A DNA stretch of 64,000 nucleotides, from NCBI GenBank assembly GCA_024195585.1, contig SWBL01000156.1:48268-112267 (forward strand), read 5' to 3'. A program made the translations under genes and the position numbers. Source of the DNA: Aureobasidium sp. EXF-3400. Taxonomy: Eukaryota; Ascomycota; Dothideomycetes; Dothideales; Saccotheciaceae. The notes below the pieces were generated by a model. It was given only the letters and a program-made list of their open reading frames with translations. It was not told where the DNA came from and ran no database searches. Shown piece by piece: positions 10,734 to 21,915 of the stretch. How positions within the stretch are numbered: position 1 is the stretch's first letter; the number at the start of each line of letters is the position of its first letter.

Positions 10734-10901
10734 GGTGTGTGTGCTGATAGAGTTGGCGCATTGCTTGCTCCGATCAACTTTCTTGTCCCTCATTGAACCC
10801 TTGATCAAAGCGTCAACCCTCTTTTGTGGGGTAATTCTATACCATTCCTCGCCCTGCCCTTGACCTTCAACCTTTTCATCAACACATCTAAAAAGGCTAT
10901 C
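10734..10901. promoter_or_regulatory. Shared bidirectional promoter region
   Basis: Only 168 bases separate the start codons of the divergent SR140-like gene and the conserved fungal gene at 10902, so both core promoters and both leaders must fit here. No TATA box is evident. Inference from spacing alone. Confidence 0.5.
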
Positions 10902-12149
10902 ATGGCAGACACTAACAATCTGCTACGCTTCTTGACGGCGGAGGCGAAACTGCCCTTGGCTGCCGCAATAGCACAAGCTGCTGGTCTGCAGAAGGCGAAT
11001 CTCGTCACGTAGGTGCCACCCATCTCTCTCTGTCAATAAATGCCATCACCTTTGCACCTTTTGATCATGTCACACCTATTTCGGAATGTCTGATCAGTCT
11101 TGCAAGCGCACCTCTGACGCTTCAACAGCATCGAGGATCTTGCTAAGACCGACTTTGACACTCTCAAGGCAGCTTCCGCCACCGACAAAGCCGCAAAGGC
11201 TACTTTGGCTGCTGCAAAACGTGTCTCTATCAAGCGCAAAAGAGGTCTTCCAGAAGAATCCACGGCAATGCCATCTAAGCGCTCTAGAGTCGATCCTACA
11301 GAGATCAAATCTCCTGCTGATGTCGAAGCTTCCCTGGCTCTTCCCACTTCTGATCTCACCGAGGATGATCTCGCTGGCATTATACTTACCACCAATCGTG
11401 CTCCTCTATTGCTCGCCTTTGCCGCTACCTTGATCAACTATATCATGCCTGGACAACCTCCATCATCGTGCTTAAGCCTCGCTCAAGCTGTTACTTCCCT
11501 CAACGCACAAGCCAAGGCTGCAAATATTGGCCTTGGTAGTTCTGCATCTGCTGAGAAGGAAGGCTGGGGTCAAGGCCAGTCACACTTTAAAGTCATGACC
11601 AGGGACATCCGGGTGTTGAAACGTTGGGGCTATGAATGGAAGCCAGTTTCCGAGGATGCTACCAAGGATATCAAGACAGAAGACCAGGACCAGAAACCTT
11701 CCACTGGCGTAAGCCACGAAGCATCTTCTGTGAAAGACTCACCTGCGTTATTGGCACTTGACCTCGAGCAGCTCAAACGTTTAGATGCGCCACCAATCGT
11801 CACTGTATCAGCAAGCACAGCCGATCTTCCTGTATATCACGCAGGTCCCGCACGCAACTACATCTTGAAAGCTTTCGACTCTGTTTACGACGACAAGGCC
11901 GAGACGAAAAAGAAGAAACCGAGCGCTGAGATCGCTGCTGAGCGTGAGGCGAATTTGGGCCACCTAATCAAGGCTCTAAATCTATTGTTCGAGTCGTGGT
12001 CTGTCGTTCTCGATCCAGATGAGCTTGATAAGCGTGCCTGGAGTTGGTACGTCAAGGTACGACCACAAGTCGAAGCTGGTCGTGCCGGATGGGGAGCAAA
12101 AGGACAAGTCAAGCTCAAGGATATTCTGGAGTTAAGACGACCGAAGTGA
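10902..12149 (+). CDS. Conserved fungal protein of unknown function
   Basis: Exons are 10902-11008 and 11129-12149; the intron is GTAGGT...CAG and the product has 375 residues. Splicing joins ...QKANLVT directly to IEDLAK in frame, which supports the model. The N-terminus is a short helical stretch (LLRFLTAEAKLPLAAAIAQ). A basic segment near residue 75 (KRVSIKRKRG, then PSKRSR) could act as a nuclear localisation signal. The middle carries SLAQAVTSLNAQAKAANIG and EGWGQGQ...RDIRVLKRWGYEW, and the end WSWYVKVRP...GWGAKGQVKLKDILELRR. I recognise these blocks as recurring in uncharacterised ascomycete proteins but know no established function. No catalytic motif or membrane segment is visible. 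Confidence 0.8.
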
Positions 12150-12240
12150 ATGTTCCAGCAATCGAAGTCGAAAGGCAAAAGACAGGTCATATGCACAGAA
12201 GAATTGTGGCCTTTACAAAGTGTTTGCATTTAAGTGTGTT

Positions 12241-13260
12241 CTATCCCTGCTTGAATATGCCGGCATACGCGCTCAATGCCGGTGCACCACCAAGATGCGC
12301 ATACAAGACCTTACTTCCCTCCGGGAACTCACCCTTCCTGACCATCTGGATCAAACCGTCCATACTCTTGCCCTCGTAAACCGGATCCGTCAGCATACCT
12401 TCAGTCCTTGCAGTAAGCCTGATTGCTTCCATTGTTCCCTCGTTCGGCAACCCATATTCAGGTCCTCCGAATCGTGTATCCAGGATAACGTCTTCGGCGG
12501 TGATCTCTTGACCCAGTTCGACGAGCTCTGCGGTCGATTGAGCGATGCGGAGAATCTGTGCATGTGTCTTCTCAGGCTTCGCAGAAGCATCAATACCAAT
12601 AACAGACTTTGCCCTGCCATCAGAAGCAAATCCAACAACCATACCAGCCTGCGTAGACCCAGTAACCGCACAAACCACAATATAATCAAACTTAAAGCCC
12701 AACTGTTTCTCCTGCTCCATGACTTCCTGAGCAAAAGCCACGAATCCTAAACCTCCATACTTGTGCTCTGAACAGCCAGCAGGAATGGGATAAGGCTTGC
12801 CACCTTTATCTTTGATTTCCTGCATTGCTTCTTCAAACGAAGGTCTGATCCCAATATCAAAACCAGCTTCATTGAGTCTCACATCCGCCCCCAAAATCCT
12901 ACTCAACTCAATGTTTCCAACACGATCATACACTGAGTCTGAGTAATTGACCCAATTTTCCTGCACCAACACACATTTCATACCCAGTTTTGCTGCTACA
13001 GCTGCAACTTGACGTGTTTGGTTTGATTGCACACCTCCAATGGAGACTAGAGTGTCGTAGCCTCCTGCAATGGCTTCAGGAATCACATATTCGAGTTTTC
13101 GGGTCTTGTTGCCGCCGAAAGCGAGGCCGGAGTTGCAGTCTTCGCGTTTGGCGTAGATTTGGACTTTGTTGCCTAGAGCTGAGGAGAGGCGGGGGAGGTG
13201 TTGGATGGGGGTGGGGGTGCCGAAGGTGAGTTGTTCTTTTGGGAATTTGTCGAGTTTCAT
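12241..13260 (-). CDS. acdS: 1-aminocyclopropane-1-carboxylate (ACC) deaminase
   Basis: A single-exon gene of 339 residues, the usual length for ACC deaminase. This PLP enzyme splits ACC, the plant ethylene precursor, into 2-oxobutyrate and ammonia. The residues that separate true ACC deaminases from D-cysteine desulfhydrases are all present: Lys52 in [10 protein letters not shown] (PLP Schiff base), Ser79 in GGVQSNQTR, Tyr295 and Glu296 in [12 protein letters not shown], and Leu323 in YAHLGG. These sit exactly one position after Lys51, Ser78, Tyr294, Glu295 and Leu322 of the Pseudomonas enzyme. No signal or targeting peptide is seen, so it is probably cytosolic. In fungi it may lower plant ethylene or use ACC as nitrogen source. 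Bacterial ancestry by transfer has been proposed for fungal copies, but this window cannot test that. Confidence 0.93.
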   Translation of the reverse strand: MKLDKFPKEQLTFGTPTPIQHLPRLSSALGNKVQIYAKREDCNSGLAFGGNKTRKLEYVIPEAIAGGYDTLVSIGGVQSNQTRQVAAVAAKLGMKCVLVQENWVNYSDSVYDRVGNIELSRILGADVRLNEAGFDIGIRPSFEEAMQEIKDKGGKPYPIPAGCSEHKYGGLGFVAFAQEVMEQEKQLGFKFDYIVVCAVTGSTQAGMVVGFASDGRAKSVIGIDASAKPEKTHAQILRIAQSTAELVELGQEITAEDVILDTRFGGPEYGLPNEGTMEAIRLTARTEGMLTDPVYEGKSMDGLIQMVRKGEFPEGSKVLYAHLGGAPALSAYAGIFKQG

Positions 13261-13839
13261 GGTTGCTGAGTTGGGTTGTTTTGGTTCCTATGGTGATTTT
13301 TGAGTCTGTTGTAAGTCGGGAGAGGTTGTATATCTCCTGGAGTGCCGGAATTGAAGAGGGGAACGATGGTAATTGAGAAACACGAAATGAGGATACTGAT
13401 ACGTTTACTTATAACTTGCTATGTCGTCTTTCCACCCAGCAGCTAAGTACTATGTAGCTTTTTGGTGGTCGGGTGCTTGCCCTACCTTTGGACTAGCTTG
13501 GCCGAAGGGCTGCCTATCATGGCTACCAATCCTTGCCCGATATCGTATCCTCGGCGTACACGCCGGAGGTCGCAAGATCTTGCCGATCTTGAAGCATTAT
13601 CCGGACAAGCAAGAGTCAATACTCGCGGCTGGCTTCAAGTGCTGTCACAAGAATGTTTTGTACTCGCGACAGCACAACGATTGGTTAGTTGTAGCAAGAA
13701 AGAAGCGAAGATCTTGCTGGCAAACGACTTCGCCAGAAGCGTGAAAGTCTTGGCATAGCCAACCACCAACCATCGTCATCCATCCTGTTTTATACAGCAA
13801 ACAATCTTTCCTTGACTACATAAAGAGCCTTTGGTTCGA
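13261..13839. other. Divergent intergenic region
   Basis: About 580 bases between the starts of the ACC deaminase and HAD hydrolase genes. Short frames here have no recognisable content. Presumed to hold both promoters. Confidence 0.4.
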
Positions 13840-15027
13840 ATGGAGGACCAATATCCACAGCAGTATCCTTCTCCGAAAATGAAACGCAATCTCCTTCTCT
13901 GCGTCGATGCCTTCGGCACCTTATTCCGCCCTCGCAGTCCCATTGCCGAACAATACGGTACAGTGGCTAGAGGAATGGGAGTCAAGATCTCTGATGATGA
14001 GGTTGCTAAGTCCTTCAAAAGTGGTGAGTCTTAGTTCGATACCTCGAGGCATTGAGTAAAGGGATCATTGGTAGAGGGAATGGGAAAGTGGTAGAGGCTG
14101 ATTTGAGATGATAGCATTCAAGGAGACATCAAAAATGTATCCGAATTATGGCAAAAAGACTGATATGGGGGCGAGACAGTGGTGGACTGAGGTATGTGAC
14201 TATCCATTTTCTTGTCTGGTTTTCTGTCCGCTGCCTGGTCTTCTTCTATTTTAAGCCTTTCTGCACTTCTCTACATACATCCTAGGCTTACCTTCCATGC
14301 CGGTTATTCCCAATGCACTTAGAAAAGACCCGTACTCACCTCTCCCTAGGTCATCAACAAAACATTTACGCCCCACCACACCGGGTCCCTCCCTACCAAC
14401 CTCACCTCAACACTGATAAACCGTTTTTGGTGCAAAGACGGCTATACCCTCTTCCCAGATGTCTCGTACCTGCAACAACTCTCCCAAACACCTCAACGCC
14501 AAAGGAACGCCGAGCAAAGACTGGTAATAGGTGTGATCACGAATTCTGACGACAGAGTTCCTGATGTATTGTCAAGTTTGGGATTGAGAGTGAATGGTTT
14601 GCGATATAATGGCTCGCCTGAAAGGATGGCTGAGGAGAGTAGAAAAGGAGAGGAACAAGAAGCACAGGATGTTGATTTCTGCATCATGTCTTATGATGTA
14701 GGAGTCGAGAAACCACAACCGGAGATATTCAAGGCTGCGATTACCACTTTGGACTCTCTGTTACACTCCGAAGGTAACAGCTACGAAAGCAAAGATTGGG
14801 ATTTGCTGTATGTGGGTGATGAAGTGGCTAAAGATGCAAAGGGGGCTGTGCAAGCGGGTTGGGATGCTGTGTTAGTGGACAGAGGAACAGAGGTGGATGC
14901 GGCATATGAAGGCGATGCACCTGGTGTTGAAGGACTCATAGATGTCGAGGGTAAGAAGGTGCCAGTGCTGAAAGGATTCGAGGCGTTGGGGACGTATGGG
15001 GGGCACGAGCTATTGAAGATTCGTTGA
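13840..15027 (+). CDS. HAD-superfamily hydrolase (HDHD3-like)
   Basis: Exons 13840-14023, 14115-14191 and 14350-15027 give 312 residues. The intron boundaries are GTGAGT...TAG and GTATGT...TAG. Splicing restores AFKETSKMYPNYGKKTDMGARQWW, the cap-domain signature of HDHD3-like proteins. HAD motif I appears as LCVDAFGTLF, where the nucleophile position is D-A-F-G-T rather than the common D-x-D. Motif II is GVITNSDDR. The motif III lysine is in GVEKPQPEIF, and motif IV is LLYVGDEVAKDAKGAVQAGW. The substrate is unknown; phosphomonoesters or haloacids are typical for the superfamily. An alternative in-frame start at 13879 would shorten the protein by 13 residues. Confidence 0.85.
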
Positions 15028-15113
15028 CTGTGGGAGTAGCAATGCTCAAGATATCGTCAATTCGTGTCTACCAAGTTTAAATTCATCTATACGATTATCA
15101 TCATTCCCAATTA

Positions 15114-17333
15114 TCATGCACCTTCCTCTGCTCTTGTTGGTGCCCAGTTGCCAAGCCATTCTCTCGCTTTATCAACCTGTCCGTTTTCTGCTTCCAGAGC
15201 GCCTATGCACCAGGGCAGTGAGTACACTTCACCCTTCATACCACTCTCTTCTTTCATCAGCTCGGCCAGAGTCCTTCTAGTCTGACTAGCCTCGTCTACA
15301 CAGAAATGCAATGGCTTGGCTTCAGCTGGCAAAATAATGGCGTCCACGAAAGGCTTGATCAAGGGCAAAGCATCTTTCGTGCTCATCGCACCGCCTTCAC
15401 CGGTATTTGTTCGTCCCGTCTTGCAGAATGTGTTACGACACCATGCCTTTCCACAACCCGTCAGAAGCTGAGTCAAGTATCGTCGTTCAATTCTGCGTTT
15501 CAATGCTTTGTTCTCCGGGTCGTAGTTGCTGACATATAACGGTCCAAAGCACGCTGCGCATAAGCCAATGTCATTGCCTGTATCTCTGACAGCGGCTCTG
15601 GTGTTGCCATCATGAGAAGTACCGTCCAAGGTGCGGCCACAGACTGCATTCCGACAAATTCGAGGCTGTGATCGCGACTTGCGTGCCAAATCGTGATGCT
15701 TGAGGTGGGTATCCATATCTCGCAGACGCACGATTCGTGAGCAGAGGTGACACTCTGTAGTCCTACTGCCATCTGCCAGCTCGTGGGGTGTGAGACCTGA
15801 GAGTAATGCTTCAGGATTCGGTACATCGGGATCTCCTTCTTGTGGTACCGTCAAGTGACAAAAGCGGCACAGAATCGGTTTTGAAGGGCATACAGAAGTT
15901 CTGTGATGCGCAAGTTGGGGGAGGGAAGAGAATTTCCTGGCGGTGCTGCATGACGAGCATTGGAAGGGTGAAGAGGGATGGTAGAGGTGGTTGTGTTTTT
16001 GCTGTGAAATGGTGCTGTTGCCATAGAAAGTGTCGTGCGGACAATGCCAGTGCCTCTCGAATGCTGGAGAACGCTTTTGAAAGACTTGACCGCAGCCATG
16101 AGGACAAAGGATGTTGTTGCGCAGACAGAAGTTTTCGTGGAGCATGAGTGTTCGTTGAGGCACCCACTGTCCGCAATTCTTGCAACGCACATCTTCAGGA
16201 TTGTGTGGCTGCTCAGGTGGTTGTGATGTATTTGTCAATTGCGAGTCTCCTACCTTCATACGCAGAGTGAATTGACGAGAATCTGCAGAACCCTGACCGT
16301 CTTCGCCATGGAACGCATGGACAGAAATCCACAAAGCCTCTGCATCTTCTAATTCCACGTTTGAGGGCTCCAGGCGGATCTTCTTGGCTGGGCGCCCGCT
16401 GAAGTCACCGAAGACGTGTTCGTCGATTCGAGGCCTGTTCCGTTGACGTGCGGAGAAGGGTGATATCAACAGATCGACATCGTCGTCTATATCTGCTCCT
16501 TCAAGCTCGATCTCTAGCGGTTGTGACCTGGGCCAAGATGGCAGTTGGTAGTCAATGTAGTCTCCTGGCGCAATCTGGCCCTGCTGAGCATTGAAGACGT
16601 CTATATCTCCACCAGCGGAACTGCCTTCTCCATTCTGTTGCTTGTTCTGTATCTTTTGGGCAATCTTGGCCAACGTCTCTCTTGCTTGTTCCTCGTTCAG
16701 AGCCTCAATATCGACCTCGAGATCGGTATCTACGACGCATATGGCATCTGACTCTGGTTTGAATGAGTCGATGAGGAAGCGGAACTCTTCTCTTGCAGGC
16801 CCGGGCACGACCAGAACTTCGCCGCGAGTCAAGGTTGTGTAGTTTGAGCGTAGATGTTGTTCCAGCAGGGCTTTCCAGTCGTCGGGATCGTAGCCGGCCT
16901 CGAGCGGCCTCAACTTGACAAAGGTGCCTTTCGGTAATTGTCGGGCGTGTATGGTGACTTGTGCGCTATCTTCTTTCAGGTCGAGAGCTTGTTGGAGGAA
17001 GGTACTGAGGGTAGCGCATCCTTTCTCAGCCGAGAATTCGCGGATGCCTGCATAGACGACTCGGCCATTGTTAGCGTTGACCAGGCGGAAGGTCAGAGGA
17101 TGTGGTAATTGATTCTTTGATTCTTCGGTCCGATTTGACGATCTTTGAGCGCCGGCGTAGTACGAGGAGTAGGAGTGGAAGTCGTTCGAGGCTTGTTCTG
17201 TGGCGGCTGCGGCTGTAGAAGCAGCCGAAAGTAGTTGCTCGAGGGCGGATTGGGGCAAGACAATCTTGTCTCCGGTCAGATTGCCTGCGGAAGACGCTGT
17301 GAACTGTCCTGACCACTGCAATTCGTTGTTCAT
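15114..17333 (-). CDS. UFD1-domain protein with C-terminal zinc fingers
   Basis: A single-exon gene of 739 residues. The N-terminal 200 residues carry the UFD1 double-psi-barrel type fold: a start in the form NELQWSGQFTASSA, then GDKIVLPQSALEQLL, LPHPLTFRLVN, and LPKGTFVKLRPLEAGY. UFD1 works with Npl4 and Cdc48 in delivering ubiquitinated proteins, but this protein is roughly twice the length of canonical UFD1. From about residue 385 it has a zinc-finger array of the TRAF type (CKNCGQWVPQRTLMLHENFC, then CPHGCGQVF...HWHC), followed by further Cys/His clusters to about residue 670. It is probably a Cdc48-linked quality-control factor distinct from the core UFD1. It diverges from the DUF3431 gene at 18024. 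Confidence 0.8.
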   Translation of the reverse strand: MNNELQWSGQFTASSAGNLTGDKIVLPQSALEQLLSAASTAAAATEQASNDFHSYSSYYAGAQRSSNRTEESKNQLPHPLTFRLVNANNGRVVYAGIREFSAEKGCATLSTFLQQALDLKEDSAQVTIHARQLPKGTFVKLRPLEAGYDPDDWKALLEQHLRSNYTTLTRGEVLVVPGPAREEFRFLIDSFKPESDAICVVDTDLEVDIEALNEEQARETLAKIAQKIQNKQQNGEGSSAGGDIDVFNAQQGQIAPGDYIDYQLPSWPRSQPLEIELEGADIDDDVDLLISPFSARQRNRPRIDEHVFGDFSGRPAKKIRLEPSNVELEDAEALWISVHAFHGEDGQGSADSRQFTLRMKVGDSQLTNTSQPPEQPHNPEDVRCKNCGQWVPQRTLMLHENFCLRNNILCPHGCGQVFQKRSPAFERHWHCPHDTFYGNSTISQQKHNHLYHPSSPFQCSSCSTARKFSSLPQLAHHRTSVCPSKPILCRFCHLTVPQEGDPDVPNPEALLSGLTPHELADGSRTTECHLCSRIVRLRDMDTHLKHHDLARKSRSQPRICRNAVCGRTLDGTSHDGNTRAAVRDTGNDIGLCAACFGPLYVSNYDPENKALKRRIERRYLTQLLTGCGKAWCRNTFCKTGRTNTGEGGAMSTKDALPLIKPFVDAIILPAEAKPLHFCVDEASQTRRTLAELMKEESGMKGEVYSLPWCIGALEAENGQVDKAREWLGNWAPTRAEEGA

Positions 17334-18023
17334 GATTCCGAGTGACTGCGAACAAGAAAGTGACGCGCGAGGACATGATCAAGTGAGGAAACAATGGCTG
17401 TTCTAGAAGTTGCGATCGCGTTGCATATGTCATCAACACACTTGCGGCGATTGTCGGGAGAGAGATAAGATAATCTCGACTTGCCTCTTTCGATTGTTGT
17501 CTATCCCACCCTGACACGTATTTTGTGCGGCCCCTATCCACCATCACTTCGAGTTCTTTGCATTACTGATCGTTCAAAGAGCCCCTAAGACATGCTTTGA
17601 TGACAATTGCCGTCTGGGAAGTTTCTCTTGCTCATGATTGGCCCCGGAACTTCAAACAAGGACTTCGGTGCTTGTCCGCCTTGGGTGATGTTCGAAACAC
17701 CTCGAATATTCAGCAAGACCACAAATGTACTCCAAAGAACAAAAACAACATACCCAACAACAGCCTGCTGACCACAGACCACAAGCGTCGGTCAGATAGA
17801 ATGCTCGTCGTCGCAGCACTTGATCAATGAACGAAATCGATTTGACCAAAGGTCGTCGCAAGCATTCGTGGCTTCAAAAGCATCCACATTTTTCCCAAAC
17901 ATGATACACACGCAACAAGATTACGAATCGATCAACGTGCAATGCTTGTCTCCTTTCATCTGCTTGTCTCAAGGATTGTCTCTCTATATCGTAAGGTAGG
18001 TCTCTCTGCTGCTTAGAGTCCTG
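17334..18023. other. Divergent intergenic region
   Basis: About 690 bases between the UFD1-like and DUF3431 starts. No convincing gene; presumed to hold both promoters. Confidence 0.4.
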
Positions 18024-19064
18024 ATGACTGCAGCGATCATGCATTCGACATCTCGAGTCCTCGTTGTGGCTTTGGCACTGGTGACCATGATCTGCTTCTA
18101 CTACCAAATCTCAGATCTCCCATTTCTCAAGATCACGTTCAACCACAAATCGCAAGACGAAAGCCATTCTTCGGTACTGTCTACACCAGGAGACGATTCC
18201 TCCAGTCGATCGGCTCCTGGGTTCCACATACCACACACGGCCGATGTCACAGAAGACAGCCAGTCAGAGAGCAGTACCATAGCTGAGACTACCAGTGATG
18301 GAAACAGCACCTCCAGGCTACCGAACGACAAGGCCGTGGTGATGGGTGCCCTCTCGACCGACGAAGTAGATTGGGCGACGACAAAGCTCAACGGATGGGA
18401 TGCTTTCGTATATACGGTGGACAATATCACCATGCTACCTCACACAGACCGCAACAAAGGCAACGAAGCGAATGCCTATCTGACTTACATCATCCAGAAC
18501 TACGACTCGCTTCCATCAACAGTAGCCTTCGTACATTCACATGAATCCGGCTTTCCGAAAGCATGGCATACGGATAACAAACAACACTCCAATGTCGAGA
18601 GCCTGAACTCACTGAACGTCAATTTCGTCCAGAGAAATGGCTATGCGAATCTGAGATGCGTGCAGAATCCTGGGTGCCCAGACGAAATCCAACCCTTCCG
18701 AGAACCCGTGGACGAGAGTAAGACCACCGAAGCAGCGTTTGCCGCTGCTTGGCGGGACATCTTCGACAACAACGACGTCCCGGAAGTCGTTGGTGTAGCT
18801 TGCTGTGCTCAATTCGCAGTTTCAAGGGAACAGATACTGAAGAGGACCAGAGCGGAATATCTTCGCATGCACAAATGGTTGATGGATACCGAATTGGATG
18901 ACTCAACCTCAGGACGGGTTTTCGAGTACCTGTGGCACATCGTTTTCGGCCAGGATTCTGTCTAGTATGTGTTTCGAGTCCGCGAACATGAGATACCGAG
19001 CTGACAGGTAACCAGTTGCCCGAGCCTAGCACAATGTTATCGAGATGTGTACGGTACCGAATGA
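18024..19064 (+). CDS. DUF3431 family membrane-anchored protein
   Basis: Exons 18024-18964 and 19016-19064 (intron GTATGT...CAG, 51 nt) give 329 residues. The intron was placed because the open frame ends in TAG exactly at the donor site, and splicing yields DSVYCPSLAQCYRDVYG, the Cys-rich ending typical of DUF3431 proteins. The N-terminus has one hydrophobic segment (VLVVALALVTMICFYY), so it is a type II membrane protein probably in the Golgi or ER. A Ser/Thr-rich stem follows, then the domain with WDAFVYTVDN, YLTYIIQNYDSLPSTVAFVHSH and ACCAQFAVSREQIL. Families of this type are often compared with glycosyltransferases, but the reaction is not established. Confidence 0.85.
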
Positions 19065-20737
19065 TCGAGTTGGTAGCACATCGGTCCATCACCGATCAGC
19101 GTCTTCCCTTAGTACAAAGGACATACACCATATATATCAACCCACGACATACGACAGCAACACGAATGTAACGACTGCATGCCGAATACAGAAGATGGCT
19201 CTGGTCAGGGTTTCCGCGCTTAGAGCGGTCAAGGCAGATAAGGCGCCCACAGTCTTCAGCATTGCGGCCGCTACGACAGTGTAATGGTGCGAGCGGCGGT
19301 GCAGACTACTCATGATAACGACACCGCCATGACTTCGAGCTTTTCGCTGTCGTCCTGGCCGGGGTCACGAGTCTTGTTCAGACCAGCCATCTTGCACAGC
19401 CGCAACGAGGTTCTTTTCGGAGGCGTTCGCTCCAGAGTACTCCGTATCTTTTTTCAGAAATAGATAAAGTCGTCAGGTTGCCATAAGAGGATCATCAGTC
19501 GGCTACCTCGGGTTCCTGCCAAGTGCCGCTGCGCGACTCGCTTTCTTGCATCCACGCTCGGATCGCGTGTTTCTATCTTGGTCGCGTCTCTATTCTTGCG
19601 GAACTCGTGACTATCACTCGTAATCAAGCCTACCTACTTAGATAGCAGAGAACAGAAACACGATTTGACGAAATATGTAAGCGACGAACGAGGCATATAG
19701 AAAAGATGCGTCATCAACAAGACGGTTGGTTGCAACAGACAACCGGCATGAACGCTGTTGTCAGAGGAGCGAACCTCTTCGCGTCGAACCCCACATCAAG
19801 GAGAAAACCAACTTTGCCAAGCTCCAAGCTGACTGTTTTGATGTGTGTTTTGTTCTTCCTCCTGTGTCGCAACCGTTTATCCCACATAACGGTGCAGTAC
19901 GTTGAGAAAACGGATTCGCAATCTGTGCCGGAGACAACGCATGTACACCGCGGAACCGCCTGAGATCTCAACAAAGAGATGGTCACAGTATTGAAAAAAC
20001 TCGAAGAGACCAGAGTTGAGGCTGGCGGGAGCAATGACTCGGTGATCCTGTCAGTAAAAACCACGCAAGCCCTAGCGAGAATCCTGGGGGATGAGGCTGG
20101 GAAAACCCACTCCTGAACTAGCGAGGCCATGTCCTGAGACTAGCTTGAGCGTTCTGCATGTCTACATGCAAGGTACAGAAGCATGTTTTGGCTCATCAAA
20201 CCATCGCAGCGTCTCCTTAACACCCCGAAATTTGAAAGGCGAGGAAACCAAGAAGACCGAGAAATCAAGTCTAAACGGTCCAACTTTAGGGACATGTTGT
20301 TGGTGGAAAAGCATCGTTATCGATATCTTATACGAGGAAAACTCCCCGAAGACGAATCCTTCGTCCGTGCGATGTTCTATTTCGAACTCAAGCATCCATA
20401 ATTTGTTCCTGATCCATCATTCAACAGCTCCGAGACTCGTCTAGCGCTGGTGCATGATGGGAAGCTGTCAAGTTGAGAACAACCGGGGCCTGGGTGTGCA
20501 TGGTGGCAGCTTACTGAGGCTTTCGTAGGCCTCGCATGCATATAATCAGCCCTGGTGGCAGGTAAGTTAATATAGCTATCCACAGATCCCCCGCCATCGT
20601 TTTTCCTGTTACTTTCTGCTTGGTTTCCATATTAGAAGACTTTGACACCCCTGTGTTTTCTTCTCTTGCATCCTTCTCTTGCATTTACATCCTCTGCCAC
20701 CTCCAACCTCCTTTCTCATCACGACAAACACGCAAAC
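19065..20737. other. Long intergenic region, no gene supported
   Basis: About 1.7 kb. Small frames at 19706-19963 and 20091-20444 lack recognisable content and a coding-like pattern. The final 150 bases are CT-rich, fitting the promoter and leader of the surface-protein gene that follows. Confidence 0.45.
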
Positions 20738-21915
20738 ATGAAGTACACCACTGCCCTTCTCTCTCTGGCCGCCTTTGCCGTTGCTCAGGACTGTGTCTCC
20801 AACTACGAGTCGTGCCTTCTTACCAAGGATGAGCCCACTTGCAACTCTGAACTCGCTTCCTGCAAGAATGTCTGCGCCGAGGACCTCGACCAGTGCAACC
20901 AGAGTGATGCCGGTTCTGTTGTCTGCCAGAAGAACTACAACTCATGCTTGAACACATTCCCCATCATTCCCGGTGGTTCAGACTGTGTTGCCAAGTTCAT
21001 CAAGTGTGGTGAATCTGGTGAATCATCTGAGAGCTGTAACGCACAGAACGCTGTCTGCAAGTAAGTCAACCCAGATCAATCATGATACTATAACCACATA
21101 CTAATGGTCTCAAAAGGGACTCATGCACAAACATCAACTCTGCCTGCCTGTCATCTGGCTCTGCCGATGAGGCTGCCTGCACAAAGCAGTACAACGCCTG
21201 CTACTACTCTTCCTCGGATGTCATCACCCTCGACACCGTCGCCAAGTACCAGAACTGCCTGAACGCTGGCACAAATGTAACCGCCTGCAACTCTGAGCTT
21301 ACAAACTTCAAGGACGTAAGTAGAAGACTGCTACATCATTCAATGTGTCCAGATATCTAACATACATCCCAGGCATGCACAACCATCCAAGCCACCTGCC
21401 TCGTTTCCGGTGCCGCTGACACTGCCTTCTGCTCTTCCATCACCGCCGCTTGCTACTACAACGGCAGCAAGTGGACTCGCGAGTCCTGCTCTGCTTCCTT
21501 CGCCGCCTGCACAGCCTCAGACTCCGAGTGCCGTGCCGAGCTCACCATGTGCAAGGACTCCTGCACCAACGCCGAGGCTTCCTGCCGTACTGCCCAGAAC
21601 GCTGATGCCGCTGCTTGCGCTTCCGTCCGCAGCACTTGCCAGGGCTCCCCCAACGACCCTATCACTGACCCTAACGTCCTTGCTGCTTCTGCTTCTGCCT
21701 CGAGCTCTGCTGTCTCCAGCTCTGCTGCTTCCAGCACTTTGAGCTCTGTTGTTGCTGCCAGCACTGGTGGTTACCACTACTCCAACGGCACTGCTGTTGT
21801 TGGCAAGAACGCTACTTCCACTTACACTCCCATCTCTTACACTGGTGCTGCTTCCAAGGCTGGTGTCTCGGCTGCTCTGGCTGGTGTTTTCGGTGTTGCT
21901 GCTTACCTTCTATAA
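20738..21915 (+). CDS. GPI-anchored, cysteine-rich cell-surface protein
   Basis: Exons 20738-21060, 21117-21315 and 21373-21915 give 354 residues. Intron 1 has GTAAGT, a branch-like CTAAT and AAAAG; intron 2 has GTAAGT and CCCAG. A signal peptide is clear (MKYTTALLSLAAFAVA, cut before QDC). The mature protein holds about 30 cysteines in repeating C-x(5-7)-C spacing such as CVSNYESC, CNSELASCKNVC and CTKQYNACYYSS, which suggests serial duplication of a small disulfide module. A Ser/Ala-rich stalk (about 275-315) precedes a hydrophobic C-terminus (GVSAALAGVFGVAAYLL) expected to be replaced by a GPI anchor. It is likely a cell-wall or surface protein; a role in adhesion or host contact would be speculation. 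Codons are strongly C-ending, hinting at high expression. Confidence 0.88.

Noticed and set aside
19706..19963. 85-codon plus-strand frame with one hydrophobic segment
   Set aside because: No homology recognised, no promoter signal, and an overlapping minus-strand frame of similar quality.
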